The position numbers and the translations under genes are program-made. The notes under the pieces were generated by a model that did not search any database, had not been told where the DNA came from, and saw only the letters and a program-made list of their open reading frames with translations. A DNA stretch of 16,713 nucleotides from a bacterium (GTDB taxonomy: Bacteria > Ratteibacteria > UBA8468 > B48-G9 > JAFGKM01), in the NCBI GenBank assembly GCA_035371905.1, contig DAORXQ010000030.1, forward strand, positions 1 through 16,713. Reading direction: 5' to 3'. Positions 1-6,084 of this stretch are shown one piece after another. Positions within the stretch are counted from its first letter, which is position 1, and every line of letters starts with the position of its first letter.

Positions 1-60
1 GTTTATTTTTGAGGAAACAATATATTTTCATAGAGATTATTTTTGCGGAATGTCGACACT

Positions 61-88
61 TTGACAAATTTAAAAAATAAATTAAAAT
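61..88 (+). promoter_or_regulatory. Sigma-70-type promoter before the DUF4838 gene
   Basis: A perfect -35 box TTGACA lies at 61-66, followed by a 16-nt spacer and a -10-like TAAAAT at 83-88. Transcription would start near 95 and give a leader of about 40 nt before the purine-rich AAAAAAGGGG at 121-130. The surrounding DNA is very A/T-rich, so the -10 box alone is weak evidence; the intact -35 box and correct spacing carry the call. It does not share the downstream block found at the hcp and rrf2 promoters. Confidence 0.6.
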
Positions 89-135
89 AAAATTGGAATT
101 GGATTTACAGACAAAATTTTAAAAAAGGGGATAAA

Positions 136-1920
136 ATAGCAAAAAAGAGTAAAAAAAGATATATCTATCTTACTCATTCAGGTAAAGCAAAAATCCCTGT
201 TATAATTCAGAAAGAAGCAACTGAATCAGAAATTTATGCAGGAGAAGAACTTGCAGAATATATTTTTAAAATTACAGGTGCAAAGTTGGAAATTCTAAAA
301 CCATCCAGAAATGAAATTCCAGAAAAAGGAATTATTATAGGACAGGGAGAAATTACAGAAAAAATTTTCCCAGAGGAAACTTCTTATCTTTTAGAAAAAA
401 CTTCTTCATTTGGTGGTGAACAGATTATTATAAAAACAAAAGGAAAATATTTATTACTTGCTGGTGGAAGACCGAGAGGGACCATTTATTCTGTATATCG
501 TTTTTTAAGCAATATCTGTGGAGTAAGATGGTGGACACCATGGGCAACATATATACCGAAAAAGAAGACATTGAAAATCCCCCACTTAAATATTAAAGAA
601 AAACCAGCATTTGAATACAGAGAAGTATATTGGTATCTTGCACTTGATGGTAACTGGGCATGCAGAAATTATTGTAATGGACATTTTGAAAGATTGGAAG
701 AAAAACATGGTGGAAAAATAAAATATAAGGGTTTTGTCCATACCTTTTACAAACTCTGTCCTCCATCAATTTATTTTGAGAAAAAACCCGAATGGTTCAG
801 TTTAATTAAAGGAGAAAGGAAAATAGAGGGTGGACAACTCTGCTGTACAAATTTAGAGTTAAGAGATTTTCTTGTAGAAAAGGTAAGGGAATACCTTAAA
901 GAAACACCTGATGCAAATATTATTTCTATTTCTCAAAATGATACTTTTGCAGGTAATTGTGAGTGTGAAAAATGCAAAGAGATTGATGAAAAGGAAGGTT
1001 CTCCATCTGCCTCGGTTCTTGATATGGTAAATTACATTGCTAAAAAACTTGAAAAAGAATTTCCTTCTGTTGCTTTTGACACACTTGCTTATAGATATAC
1101 AAGAAAACCACCAAAATTTATAAAACCTTACCATAATGTAATTGTTCGTCTCTGTTCAATTGAATGTAATTTTGCTCAACCTCTTGACCATGAAAGTAAT
1201 AAATCATTTTCTGAGGATATTTATGGATGGTCAAAATTCACAAATAGAATATACATATGGGACTATACAACAAATTTTTCCCATTATGTTTTACCGCATC
1301 CAAACTGGTTTTCTCTTGGTCAAAATATAAGATTTTTCCATAAAAATGGAGTTAAAGGAGTTTTTGAGCAGGGTGCATATCAATCGAATGGAGCAGAATT
1401 TGCAGAACTTCGTTCATGGGTTCTTGCTCAACTTTTATGGAATCCATATCAGAACGACAAAAAACTTATTGATGAATTTTTAAATGGATATTATGGAAAG
1501 GCAGGTGTTTACATTAAAAAATACATAGAACTTATTTACAATTCAGCAAAAAATTATTATCTGACATGCTATACAAAACCAGATGCTCCATTTTTTAATT
1601 TTAAAGTTTTAAATGAAGCAGAAAGATTGTGGCAGAAAGCAGAAAAATCTGTTAAAGATAATCCTGAAATTTACTGGAGAGTTCGTCTTTCCCATATGCC
1701 TGTATTGTATGCTTTTTTAACAAACTGGGAAAGATTAAAAGAAGAATGCAAAAAACAAAATAAAAAATGGCCCTTATCTGAATCAAAAAAAGAAGTTGCC
1801 GAAGAATTCCTTAAAGTTTTAATAGGAAAAGGTCCTTCTAACTGGAGTCCTCTTACACATTTAAATGAAGGCGGTCTAACTCCTCAAGATTTTGTTTCTT
1901 CAATAATAGCAAAAGAATAA
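136..1920 (+). CDS. DUF4838 domain-containing protein (carbohydrate-active type), start codon uncertain
   Basis: The protein matches the DUF4838 family, which is common in polysaccharide-degrading PVC and Bacteroidetes bacteria and has a GH67-like N-terminal domain; its biochemical role is not established. Counting from the TTG at 286, the family hallmarks are GGRPRGTIYSVYRFL at about 60-74 followed by CGVRWWTP, a CxCxxC (Cys225, 227, 230) probably binding a metal, and the C-terminal stretch ending near the ELRSWVLAQLLWNP segment. The first canonical start is the TTG at 286, preceded by AGGTG at 275-279. However, the frame is open from 91, and 136-285 encodes a typical family N-terminus (KIPVIIQKEA, then YAGEELAEYIFKITGAK). 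I therefore place the start at an ATA at 136, 5 nt after AAAAAAGGGG. No signal peptide is visible. The catalytic role is unproven, and a sequencing error or mutated ATG at 136 is possible. Confidence 0.8.
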   Translation: MAKKSKKRYIYLTHSGKAKIPVIIQKEATESEIYAGEELAEYIFKITGAKLEILKPSRNEIPEKGIIIGQGEITEKIFPEETSYLLEKTSSFGGEQIIIKTKGKYLLLAGGRPRGTIYSVYRFLSNICGVRWWTPWATYIPKKKTLKIPHLNIKEKPAFEYREVYWYLALDGNWACRNYCNGHFERLEEKHGGKIKYKGFVHTFYKLCPPSIYFEKKPEWFSLIKGERKIEGGQLCCTNLELRDFLVEKVREYLKETPDANIISISQNDTFAGNCECEKCKEIDEKEGSPSASVLDMVNYIAKKLEKEFPSVAFDTLAYRYTRKPPKFIKPYHNVIVRLCSIECNFAQPLDHESNKSFSEDIYGWSKFTNRIYIWDYTTNFSHYVLPHPNWFSLGQNIRFFHKNGVKGVFEQGAYQSNGAEFAELRSWVLAQLLWNPYQNDKKLIDEFLNGYYGKAGVYIKKYIELIYNSAKNYYLTCYTKPDAPFFNFKVLNEAERLWQKAEKSVKDNPEIYWRVRLSHMPVLYAFLTNWERLKEECKKQNKKWPLSESKKEVAEEFLKVLIGKGPSNWSPLTHLNEGGLTPQDFVSSIIAKE

Positions 1921-1922
1921 TC

Positions 1923-1937
1923 CCACCTTTAAGGTGG
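1923..1937. repeat. Short palindrome, CACCT-N3-AGGTG family copy 1
   Basis: CCACCTT-T-AAGGTGG directly follows the DUF4838 stop codon. Its core CACCT-TTA-AGGTG recurs with other 3-nt centres at 6001-6013 and 11937-11949. On the minus strand the flank reads CCATTG two bases before CACCT, exactly as in the copy at 5993-6013. There is no T-run after it, so it does not look like an intrinsic terminator. Confidence 0.65.
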
Positions 1938-1980
1938 ACAATGGGAAAGAAGGCAGGACAAGGGATTTAAGAGGGGGAAA

Positions 1981-2715
1981 ATTTATACTTTTAACTATAT
2001 AACAACATCTTATACTTGGTGTGAGAGTGTCTGGTCTGTTATAGGAATGGATGTAAATTATTTTTGGAATCCAGAATCAAAAGAAATTTATTTTGATCAA
2101 TATGACTGGTCAAGCAAAGTTAAGGATTTCTTAGAAATGGGAGTAGATAAAATTGAAAAAATAAGTTTTGAGCCAATTGATTTATCAAAATATTTAAATA
2201 TAAATTTAGAAAAAGGAATTTTAGAAGAAACAAAAGGTGTAGTTTTGCCAGAAAAAATCAGTTTTCAAAAAATTCCATTTATTATTCAGAAAAATAGTGG
2301 AGTTATTCTACGACCAGGAAATGAAATATCTATAGAAATAGATAAAAAATGTAAATATCTGTATTTTTTACATCTTTCAACTTTACCAATGTCTATTGAT
2401 GCTTACTATTCACCAATTATTTCCTTAAAAAAGCCCAAAATTGGTAATTATAAAATAATTTATAAAGACGGAACAAGTGTTGATATTCCTATAATAAATA
2501 GATTAAACATAATACACTGGAATTCAAGATTTTCTCCTTATTTTTGCCGTGTTGCATATCAAACAAAAGATATAGATAGAAATTTATTTAGAGTGTTCTT
2601 TTATAAATTTAAAAATCCTTATCCAGAAAAAAAGATAGATAAAATTGAAATTGCTTATATTGAAAATGAAGAAAAATCATTGCCTATTATCTTAGGATTG
2701 ACTGCAGGTCTATAA
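1981..2715 (+). CDS. Hypothetical beta-sandwich-like protein, possibly the C-terminal remnant of a carbohydrate-active enzyme
   Basis: I cannot assign a named family. From the ATG at 2047 the product is 222 residues, but the reading frame is open and coding-like back to 1981 (KIYTFNYITTSYTWCESVW, rich in aromatics). At 1981 an ATT follows AAGAGGGGGAAA, a good ribosome-binding site. The second half (GVILRPGNEISI, KYLYFLHLS, YKIIYKDGTSVDIPI, then FKNPYPEKKIDKIEI) has the rhythm of beta-sandwich domains at the C-termini of secreted or carbohydrate-active enzymes, where 'DGT' and 'NP.P.K.I..I' turns recur. No catalytic motif or signal peptide is visible. It sits 60 nt after the DUF4838 gene, probably in the same transcript. 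It may be an intact small gene with an ATT start or a 5'-truncated remnant; I cannot decide from the sequence. Confidence 0.6.
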   Translation: MYTFNYITTSYTWCESVWSVIGMDVNYFWNPESKEIYFDQYDWSSKVKDFLEMGVDKIEKISFEPIDLSKYLNINLEKGILEETKGVVLPEKISFQKIPFIIQKNSGVILRPGNEISIEIDKKCKYLYFLHLSTLPMSIDAYYSPIISLKKPKIGNYKIIYKDGTSVDIPIINRLNIIHWNSRFSPYFCRVAYQTKDIDRNLFRVFFYKFKNPYPEKKIDKIEIAYIENEEKSLPIILGLTAGL

Positions 2716-2720
2716 ATTTA

Positions 2721-2744
2721 ACCTCCGAACCCGGTTCGGAAGGT
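2721..2744. repeat. GC-rich palindrome with CCGAACC-C-GGTTCGG core
   Basis: ACCTCCGAACC, one central C, then GGTTCGGAAGGT form an inverted repeat with one bulged base. It lies just past the stop of the preceding gene, in otherwise AT-rich DNA. There is no T-tract, so it is not a classical intrinsic terminator, although it could protect a 3' end. A related core, GCGAACC-G-GGTTTGC, occurs at 9845-9859. Confidence 0.6.
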
Positions 2745-2852
2745 CCTGGGTATTATTATCCCTTCTAAATATGGTGGTGTTTTATTCGGTGAATTCTTTT
2801 GCCTTCTTGATAAATCCTTGATACTATGTCTTAACCTAAAAGAGAAAATATA

Positions 2853-2881
2853 TTGACAAAAAATTTTTTTATTGATATAAT
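2853..2881 (+). promoter_or_regulatory. Consensus promoter of the hcp operon
   Basis: TTGACA at 2853-2858, a 17-nt spacer and TATAAT at 2876-2881 make a perfect sigma-70 consensus promoter. Transcription would start near 2888, about 30 nt before the hcp ATG. The whole region through 2907 closely matches the promoter of the Rrf2-led operon at 6017-6073. A perfect consensus promoter is usually held in check by a repressor. Confidence 0.88.
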
Positions 2882-2884
2882 ATT

Positions 2885-2907
2885 AAAATGATAATAAAAG
2901 TAATAAA
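2885..2907 (+). promoter_or_regulatory. Putative shared operator/leader block, hcp copy
   Basis: The block reads AAAATGATAAT, then A, then AAAGTAATAAA. It matches 22 of 23 bases with 6051-6073, the only difference being A versus G in the middle. It covers the expected transcription start and first transcribed bases, a usual place for a repressor site. The Rrf2-family protein encoded at 6085 is the obvious candidate regulator. No dyad with constant spacing is visible in both copies, so the exact binding half-sites are not defined. Confidence 0.5.
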
Positions 2908-2918
2908 AGGGAGAAAAA

Positions 2919-4223
2919 ATGGATGAATTAAAAATGTTTTGTTATCAATGTAGTCAGATAAGTCAAGGTAATGGATGTGTAAATTATGGTGTATGTGGTA
3001 AAAGTCCAACTCTTTCAAGATTACAAGATAATTTGATTTTTGGGATTAAGGGAATAAGTGCTTATTTATATCATGCAAATGAACTTGGATATAGGGATAA
3101 AGAACTTGAAAAATTTCTTATAGAAACCCTTTATTCAACTTTAACAAATGTGAATTTTGATACAGAAAGATTTATAAAACTTGCTCTTGATGTTGGAAAA
3201 ATAAATATAGAAACAATGAGATTACTTAAAAAGGCACATATAGAGACATATGGAGAACCACAGCCAGTTGAGGTTTTTACAGGGACTAAAAAAGGTAAAG
3301 GAATTATTGTAACAGGACACAGTTTAAAAGTTCTTGAGGAGATTTTAAAACAGGCAGAAAAAGAAAATATTAATGTATATACTCATTCAGAACTTTTACC
3401 TGCACATGGATATCCTAAAATAAGAAAACATGAAAACCTTATCGGAAATCTTGGCAAAGCATGGTATGACCAAAGAAAACTTTTTTCAGAAATTCCAGCA
3501 TGTATTGTTGGAAGTTCAAATTGTGTATTAATTCCAAAAGAAGATTATAAAGACAGATTTTTTACAACAGGAGTTGTTGGACTTCCGGGTGTTAAACATA
3601 TAACTACTTATGATTTTTCTGAAGTTATTGAAAAGGCCAAAACATTGCCTGATTTACCGGAAAGAAATGGTGAAAATGTCTTAATAACTGGTTTTTCTCT
3701 TTCAACCATTCTCTCTTCAAAGGATAAAATTAAAGAACTTATAGAAAAAGGCAAAATTAGAAGAATTTTTATAATAGGTGGATGTGATAACCCAACAAAT
3801 AGAAACGATTATTTTAGAAAACTTGCCCAGATTTTGCCTGAAAATACAATTATAATAACTCTTGCTTGTGGTAAATTTAGAATTAATGACTTAGACCTTG
3901 GAGATATTGATGGAATCCCAAGATTGATAGATATAGGACAGTGTAATGATGCAATTATTGGAATAGATATTTTAACTTCATTAGCAGAAAATTTTGGTGT
4001 AAATGACTTAAATGAACTTCCTGTTTCATATTTTTTTATGTGGATGGAACAAAAAGCAGTTGCGATTTTATGGAGTTTACTTTATCTTGGAATAAAAGGG
4101 ATAAGAATAGGACCAATTCTTCCTGCATGGATAAATGAGGAGATATTGAGGGCTCTTGTTAAAAATTTTGATTTAAAGATTATAGATGAGCCAGAAAAGG
4201 ACTTAAAAGAAATTTTAAAATAG
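2919..4223 (+). CDS. hcp: Hydroxylamine reductase / hybrid-cluster protein, class III
   Basis: Hcp is a cytoplasmic Fe-S protein that reduces nitric oxide and/or hydroxylamine in anaerobes. The N-terminal cluster motif is Cys8-x2-Cys11-x8-Cys20-x5-Cys26. All eight expected ligands of the hybrid Fe-S-O cluster are present: His134 (VTGHS), Glu158 (THSELLPAHGYP), Cys202 (SSNC), Cys289 (GGCDN), Cys317 (ACGKFR), Cys342 (IGQC), and Glu377 with Lys379 (MWMEQKA). At 434 residues it is about 100 shorter than E. coli-type Hcp because part of the helical domain is missing, which defines class III, found in thermophiles and archaea. The ATG at 2919 is preceded by GGGAG. It leads a unit with the ferredoxin-like gene 9 nt downstream. 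The promoter and leader strongly resemble those of rrf2, so control by that regulator is likely. Confidence 0.95.
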   Translation: MDELKMFCYQCSQISQGNGCVNYGVCGKSPTLSRLQDNLIFGIKGISAYLYHANELGYRDKELEKFLIETLYSTLTNVNFDTERFIKLALDVGKINIETMRLLKKAHIETYGEPQPVEVFTGTKKGKGIIVTGHSLKVLEEILKQAEKENINVYTHSELLPAHGYPKIRKHENLIGNLGKAWYDQRKLFSEIPACIVGSSNCVLIPKEDYKDRFFTTGVVGLPGVKHITTYDFSEVIEKAKTLPDLPERNGENVLITGFSLSTILSSKDKIKELIEKGKIRRIFIIGGCDNPTNRNDYFRKLAQILPENTIIITLACGKFRINDLDLGDIDGIPRLIDIGQCNDAIIGIDILTSLAENFGVNDLNELPVSYFFMWMEQKAVAILWSLLYLGIKGIRIGPILPAWINEEILRALVKNFDLKIIDEPEKDLKEILK

Positions 4224-4232
4224 GAGGGAAAA

Positions 4233-5057
4233 ATGAAAAGAAAGATCATTGAAATTGATGAAGAAAAATGTACTGGATGTGGAGATTGTATTCCAAATTG
4301 TCCAGAAGGTGCTTTACAAATAATTGATGGAAAAGCACGACTTATAAGTGATTTATTTTGTGATGGACTCGGTGCATGCATTGGAAGTTGTCCAGTTGAT
4401 GCAATAAAAATAGTTGAAAGAGATGCAGAGCCATATGATGAGAGAAAGACAATGGAAAATATAATAAAAAAAGGGAAAAATACAATAATAGCACATTTAA
4501 AACATCTTCATGAGCATGGTGAGACAGAATATTTAAGACAGGCACTTGAAGTTTTGAAAGAAAAAAATATTGAGATTGATTTAAATGAGATTATTGAAGT
4601 TCCATGTTGTCCCGGGATGAAAGTTGTTGAGATGAAAAAAGAAGAGGAAGAAGGAGAAGAAAATATAAGTGTAAAATCTCAGTTAAGCCAGTGGCCAATT
4701 CAACTTCACCTTATAAATCCTCTTGCACCATATTTTAAAAAGGCGGATTTACTTATTGCTGCTGATTGCACTTCCTATGCCTATGGTAATTTCCACCTTG
4801 ACTTTTTAAAAGGTAAAAAATTGATAATTGCATGTCCAAAACTTGATACAGGAATTGATAGATATATAGAAAAAATTAAACAACTTGTTGAGGTTGCAGA
4901 TATAAATACAATTACAGTAGTTATTATGGAAGTCCCTTGTTGCTTGGGTCTTTTAAAAATTGTTGAGGAGGGTATAAAGAAAAGTAATAAGAAAGTCCCT
5001 ATTAAAAAAGTTGTTATAAGTATAAAAGGTGAAATATTAGAGGAAAACTGGATATGA
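4233..5057 (+). CDS. 4Fe-4S dicluster ferredoxin-like protein, likely redox partner of Hcp
   Basis: Residues 1-60 are a ferredoxin domain. The first cluster motif is complete (Cys13, 16, 19, 23, then Pro). The second is Cys43-x5-Cys49-x3-Cys53-Pro, in which Leu46 stands where the second cysteine would be. This GLGAC variant recurs in the family and could bind a cluster through Asp44 or hold a 3Fe-4S cluster. The rest (about 60-274) is a cysteine-rich domain with two VPCC motifs (Cys125-126 and 236-237), Cys179 in AADC and Cys201, plus the family signature SQLSQWPIQLHLINP at about 149-163. An acidic/basic linker lies near 133-144. Homologues commonly sit next to hcp in anaerobes, where a role as electron donor is assumed rather than shown. 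The start is supported by GGAGGG before the ATG at 4233. Confidence 0.85.
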   Translation: MKRKIIEIDEEKCTGCGDCIPNCPEGALQIIDGKARLISDLFCDGLGACIGSCPVDAIKIVERDAEPYDERKTMENIIKKGKNTIIAHLKHLHEHGETEYLRQALEVLKEKNIEIDLNEIIEVPCCPGMKVVEMKKEEEEGEENISVKSQLSQWPIQLHLINPLAPYFKKADLLIAADCTSYAYGNFHLDFLKGKKLIIACPKLDTGIDRYIEKIKQLVEVADINTITVVIMEVPCCLGLLKIVEEGIKKSNKKVPIKKVVISIKGEILEENWI

Positions 5058-5284
5058 AGTGTCCTGGAACTGACCCAAGATTTCTAAAGGTTGAAGTTAA
5101 AAAATGTCCAAAATGTGGATATGAAGTTGAGATTTTTTCAGATGAAGTCAGAGTTAAATGTCCTAAATGCAAAAATTATGTTTATAGAGAAATTCCTTCA
5201 TGTATTGACTGGTGTAAATATGCAAAAGAATGTATTGGTGAGAAAAAATGGAAAGAACTTGTTGAGAAAAATGGAAAAGAATAA
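5054..5284 (+). CDS. Small zinc-ribbon protein of unknown function
   Basis: This 76-residue protein overlaps the previous gene by 4 nt (ATGA), so translation is probably coupled. It has two CPxC knuckles (Cys18-Pro-Lys-Cys21 and Cys36-Pro-Lys-Cys39) forming a likely zinc ribbon, an N-terminal CPGTDPRF, and a C-terminal Cys50-x3-Cys54-x5-Cys60 that could bind a second metal or a cluster. Eight cysteines in 76 residues fit a metal-binding protein. No enzymatic motif is visible. Its position suggests an accessory role with Hcp and the ferredoxin-like protein, but that is only inferred from context. Confidence 0.65.
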   Translation: MKCPGTDPRFLKVEVKKCPKCGYEVEIFSDEVRVKCPKCKNYVYREIPSCIDWCKYAKECIGEKKWKELVEKNGKE

Positions 5285-5969
5285 ATCAGGTTTTACTGTC
5301 ATTGAAATTCTGGTAGTAATATCAATAATAACAATACTCTTTTCTATTATTTTACCTCTTTTGAAAAAAGCAAGAGAAAAAGCAAGACAGGCAGTATGTA
5401 TGAACAATTTAAGACAAATATCAATTGCTTTAAGTTTATATATAGATGATTATGACGGCTATTTCCCTTGTGCTGATGACCCTTTAAGTATTTCTCCTTA
5501 TTACTGGTTATGGATGGGAAGGGGCTGGCGAAAACTATTAACTCCTTATATAAAAAAATCAATTACAGAAAAAGACCCAAGTATTTTGTACTGTCCGAGT
5601 GATAGAACTGCTCCAATTAAATGGGAAAGTACGTCTTATGGATATTCAATGAGTTTTTACCATTCTCCAGAACAAATAAATATGATGACAGACCCTTCTT
5701 ATACTTATGATATAAACAAAATTATGCCTTCTATTGGTCAAAAATCAAGTAAAGTAAAATATCCTGATAAAAAGATAGTTATAGCAGAATGGCTTGACAA
5801 TCATACAGGAACAAATAGTGGATGGTGGTCTTGGAAGGGAAGTAGAAATTATTTGTTTGTTGATGGGCATGTAGAATTTTTGAAAGCAGAAAAGATTTTA
5901 CCAGCAAATGATGGTTATCCAGATATAAATTTAACAAAAGATGGTATTTTAGGAAAAGATATAGAATGA
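5271..5969 (+). CDS. Type IV pilin-like / general secretion pseudopilin with H-x9-DG-type C-terminus
   Basis: The 232-residue protein begins with a class III prepilin signal. Basic KNKSG ends at Gly7, cleavage is expected before Phe8, and Glu12 is at +5 of the mature protein. A hydrophobic helix (about 10-31: VIEILVVISIITILFSIILP) follows, then a charged amphipathic helix (KKAREKARQAVCMNNLRQI). The C-terminal NYLFVDGHVEFL (about 193-204) is the signature common in pseudopilins of planctomycete- and Omnitrophota-like bacteria. I chose the ATG at 5271 because it places the signal at the N-terminus. The same frame is open back to 5091, but that stretch overlaps the zinc-ribbon gene and resembles no pilin. 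It overlaps the upstream gene by 14 nt. Its function in pilus or secretion assembly seems unrelated to Hcp, so it may simply have been inserted in the transcript. Confidence 0.85.
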   Translation: MEKNKSGFTVIEILVVISIITILFSIILPLLKKAREKARQAVCMNNLRQISIALSLYIDDYDGYFPCADDPLSISPYYWLWMGRGWRKLLTPYIKKSITEKDPSILYCPSDRTAPIKWESTSYGYSMSFYHSPEQINMMTDPSYTYDINKIMPSIGQKSSKVKYPDKKIVIAEWLDNHTGTNSGWWSWKGSRNYLFVDGHVEFLKAEKILPANDGYPDINLTKDGILGKDIE

Positions 5970-5983
5970 AACCTTTTGATTTT

Positions 5984-6013
5984 CAATGTTTACCATTGGA
6001 CACCTCGTAGGTG
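5984..6013. repeat. Palindrome pair with CACCT-N3-AGGTG, copy 2, next to the rrf2 promoter
   Basis: Two small inverted repeats lie end to end: CAATG-TTTAC-CATTG (5984-5998) and CACCT-CGT-AGGTG (6001-6013). The stretch GGACACCTCGTAGGTG at 5998-6013 is a 16-nt exact match to the reverse complement of part of the hairpin at 11934-11952. It ends 3 nt before the -35 box at 6017, so it could affect promoter activity, or act as the end of the upstream transcript, though no T-run follows. Confidence 0.65.
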
Positions 6014-6016
6014 AAC

Positions 6017-6044
6017 TTGACAAAAAATTTATTGAGGGTATAAT
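6017..6044 (+). promoter_or_regulatory. Promoter of the Rrf2-led sulfur/Fe-S operon
   Basis: TTGACA at 6017-6022, a 16-nt spacer and TATAAT at 6039-6044. The -10 box lies within the 12-nt perfect palindrome TATAATATTATA (6039-6050). Compared with the hcp promoter at 2853, the two share TTGACA-AAAAATTT, ATTGA before the -10 box, and TATAATATTA, differing only by small gaps. It is the only clear promoter for the 12 genes that follow. Confidence 0.88.
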
Positions 6045-6050
6045 ATTATA

Positions 6051-6073
6051 AAAATGATAATGAAAGTAATAAA
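6051..6073 (+). promoter_or_regulatory. Putative shared operator/leader block, rrf2 copy
   Basis: The block reads AAAATGATAAT, then G, then AAAGTAATAAA, differing from 2885-2907 at one base. It immediately precedes the GGAGGG ribosome-binding site at 6075-6080. Its placement over the transcription start of an operon headed by an Rrf2-family gene suggests autoregulation. In this copy ATTAT (6045-6049) and ATAAT (6057-6061) form an inverted repeat with a 7-nt gap, but the equivalent spacing differs in the hcp copy. Confidence 0.5.
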
Positions 6074-6084
6074 TGGAGGGAAAA

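Noticed and set aside
2..64. Open frame of 20 codons from the window edge ending in TGA at 62-64, as a possible 3' end of an upstream gene
   Set aside because: Too short to recognise, and the stop lies inside the -35 box TTGACA; such a run is expected by chance.
1923..2744. The palindromes at 1923-1937 and 2721-2744 as intrinsic terminators
   Set aside because: Neither is followed by a T-run, and the first is very short; they fit a repeat family better.
2716..2918. Riboswitch or T-box in the leader of hcp
   Set aside because: The predicted transcript starts near 2888, leaving only about 30 nt of leader; no conserved riboswitch motif is visible.
4082..4545. Minus-strand open frames opposite hcp and the ferredoxin-like gene
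   Set aside because: They lie opposite well-conserved genes with intact active-site motifs and encode low-complexity, non-family-like peptides.
5091..5270. Longer N-terminus for the pilin-like protein
   Set aside because: It would bury the prepilin signal about 60 residues inside the protein and overlap the zinc-ribbon gene fully.
6045..6084. SAM, TPP or cysteine-responsive riboswitch before the sulfur operon
   Set aside because: The leader is only about 35 nt long and AT-rich, too short for known classes.
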